A stretch of DNA of 64,000 nucleotides from Adhaeribacter arboris. GTDB lineage: Bacteria; Bacteroidota; Bacteroidia; Cytophagales; Hymenobacteraceae. Numbering within the stretch: the first letter of the stretch is position 1; every line of letters begins with the position of its first letter. Below are positions 63,056 through 64,000 of the stretch, piece after piece. Location: positions 496,001 to 560,000 of the forward strand of contig NZ_PYFT01000001.1 of NCBI RefSeq assembly GCF_003023845.1. Direction: 5' to 3'. The translations under genes and the position numbers were made by a program. A model generated the notes under the pieces. The model searched no databases. It worked only from the letters and a program-made list of their open reading frames with translations, and had not been told where the DNA came from.

Positions 63056-64000
63056 ATGCGGAAACAATTACTAAGCTTGGTTTTTTTTCTTTGGGTATTG
63101 GGTACGTACGCGCAAACGGCCAGCACCATCCAGAAAGCGGGTACGAACTTAAAAGTAACTACTCCCGAGAGCGTAGGCATGAGTAGTGCGCGCCTGCAGC
63201 GCATGGATAAAATGATTCAGGAGTATACCAGTAAGAACTATTTGCCCGGGGTAATTGCTTTTATTTCACGTGACGGTAAAACGGTATACCAAAAAGCATT
63301 TGGCGTTAACGATACCGAAACAAAAGCCGCTTTAGAGCTTAATGCCATTATGCGTATTGCTTCCCAAACCAAAGCGCTTACCAGTTTAGGCGTTATGCTC
63401 TTGTTCGAAGAAGGTAAGTTTTTGTTAGATGACCCCGTTTCTAAATATTTGCCCGCCTTTAAAAACCAGCAAGTACTCGATAAATTTAGCGAAAAAGATT
63501 CTACCTACACCACCGTACCGACCAAACGCGAAGTAACCATCCGGCACTTACTCACGCACACTTCGGGTATCGGGTATGCCGGTATTGGCAGTAAAGAAGC
63601 CACCGCTATTTATGCCAAAGCAAAAGTAACCAGTGGTATTGGTACTCCAGAAGGTAAAATTGGCGATGCTATGAACCGTTTAGGCGCCTTACCCCTGATG
63701 CACCAGCCCGGGGAGAAATTTACCTATAGCTTAAGCACCGATGTATTAGGTTATTTTATTGAAGTAATGTCGGGGCAACCATTAGATAAATTTATGCGTT
63801 CCCGGATTTTCGAGCCGCTCGATATGCAGGATACTTACTTTTATTTGCCGGCCAGCAAGCACAACCGCCTGGCTACTTTGTATACCGAAGATGCTCAAAA
63901 GAATACCATAAAAGCGCAGGCCCGTAATGGCCAATCGCCCGATTATCCGAAAGTTACCAATGGTACTTATTTTTCGGGTGGGGCAGGTTTGTCTTCTACC
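63056..64000 (+). CDS. Serine beta-lactamase-like hydrolase (class C type, 3' partial)
   Basis: Starts at ATG 63056 and is open for 315 codons to the window edge. Signal peptide MRKQLLSLVFFLWVLGTYAQ. The catalytic SxxK is ASQTK (Ser103, Lys106), preceded by the expected YLPGVIAFISRDGKTVYQKAFG. The second motif is at FTYSLSTDVLG (YSL in place of YxN). Residues RHLLTHTSGIGY match the family. It may be an esterase or beta-lactam-binding protein rather than a true beta-lactamase. The C-terminal part with the third motif is outside the window. Confidence 0.9.
   Translation, partial: MRKQLLSLVFFLWVLGTYAQTASTIQKAGTNLKVTTPESVGMSSARLQRMDKMIQEYTSKNYLPGVIAFISRDGKTVYQKAFGVNDTETKAALELNAIMRIASQTKALTSLGVMLLFEEGKFLLDDPVSKYLPAFKNQQVLDKFSEKDSTYTTVPTKREVTIRHLLTHTSGIGYAGIGSKEATAIYAKAKVTSGIGTPEGKIGDAMNRLGALPLMHQPGEKFTYSLSTDVLGYFIEVMSGQPLDKFMRSRIFEPLDMQDTYFYLPASKHNRLATLYTEDAQKNTIKAQARNGQSPDYPKVTNGTYFSGGAGLSST

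Noticed and set aside
1-64000. CRISPR array, rRNA operon, complete insertion sequence or prophage
   Set aside because: No regularly spaced direct repeats, no rRNA-like sequence, no transposase or phage structural gene was seen.

Overview
The window looks like chromosomal DNA of a Bacteroidota member of the order Cytophagales, plausibly a Hymenobacteraceae/Adhaeribacter-like organism. The signs are a SusD-family protein, gliding genes gldA, gldF, gldG and gldC, several matches to the Bacteroidota promoter (TTTG, about 20 nt, TAnnTTTG), weak Shine-Dalgarno sites, and secreted CRTAC1/UnbV and YwqK-type proteins. The genus is inference. Three tRNA genes are present (Ser-GCU, Pro-UGG, Arg-UCU). 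I see no rRNA, CRISPR array, complete transposon or integrase.

Layout. 1-11.1 kb: the end of a susD gene, two tandem giant beta-propeller/UnbV proteins whose C-terminal halves are identical at the DNA level, a DUF5009-like membrane protein and an exported amidohydrolase. 11.4-13.3 kb: acs (acetyl-CoA synthetase). Its pathway partners actP/yjcH (22.8-24.7 kb) and a thiolase (28.9-30.1 kb) are also here, giving acetate uptake, activation and condensation. 13.5-22.6 kb is accessory DNA: small stand-alone genes (VOC, a broken DHFR-like gene, DinB), a possible regulated module of two exported proteins that share a leader and a Gly-Gly-Cys end beside a ToxR-like membrane regulator, a HicAB toxin-antitoxin pair, and four one-gene units each bounded by palindromic sites that resemble an integron cassette array without an integrase. 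25-28.9 kb: a DUF4349 lipoprotein, a MORN/YwqK repeat protein, and a 700-bp intergenic patch of nested inverted-repeat elements, one with a clean target-site duplication.

30.3-37.2 kb: a Bat-type VWA/TPR pair, tRNAs, an M3 peptidase and three small unknown proteins. 37.5-44.7 kb: a galactan theme, with GH53 and GH30 galactanases framing a Gfo/Idh/MocA oxidoreductase, a gluconate-dehydrogenase-subunit-3/GMC pair and an AT-rich gene split by one stop codon. 44.8-54.5 kb is core: mlaF/mlaE lipid transport, an SDR, gldA-gldF-gldG, dnaN, gldC and dcd. 54.6-64 kb: a decayed hepT toxin, an Rpn-family nuclease, a Yip1-like membrane protein, hemL, an LpoA-like lipoprotein-regulator homologue, guaA, csbD, an FMN reductase and the start of a serine beta-lactamase-like hydrolase.

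The most noteworthy observations are the palindrome-bounded gene array at 20.1-22.6 kb (with related sites at 15.2 and 18.7 kb), the 1,771-bp identical tract in the tandem propeller genes, the shared-leader/GGC pair with its membrane regulator, and the nested mobile-element relics at 28.2-28.9 kb. No homology search or folding was run. All assignments come from reading the sequence and from knowledge of the families.
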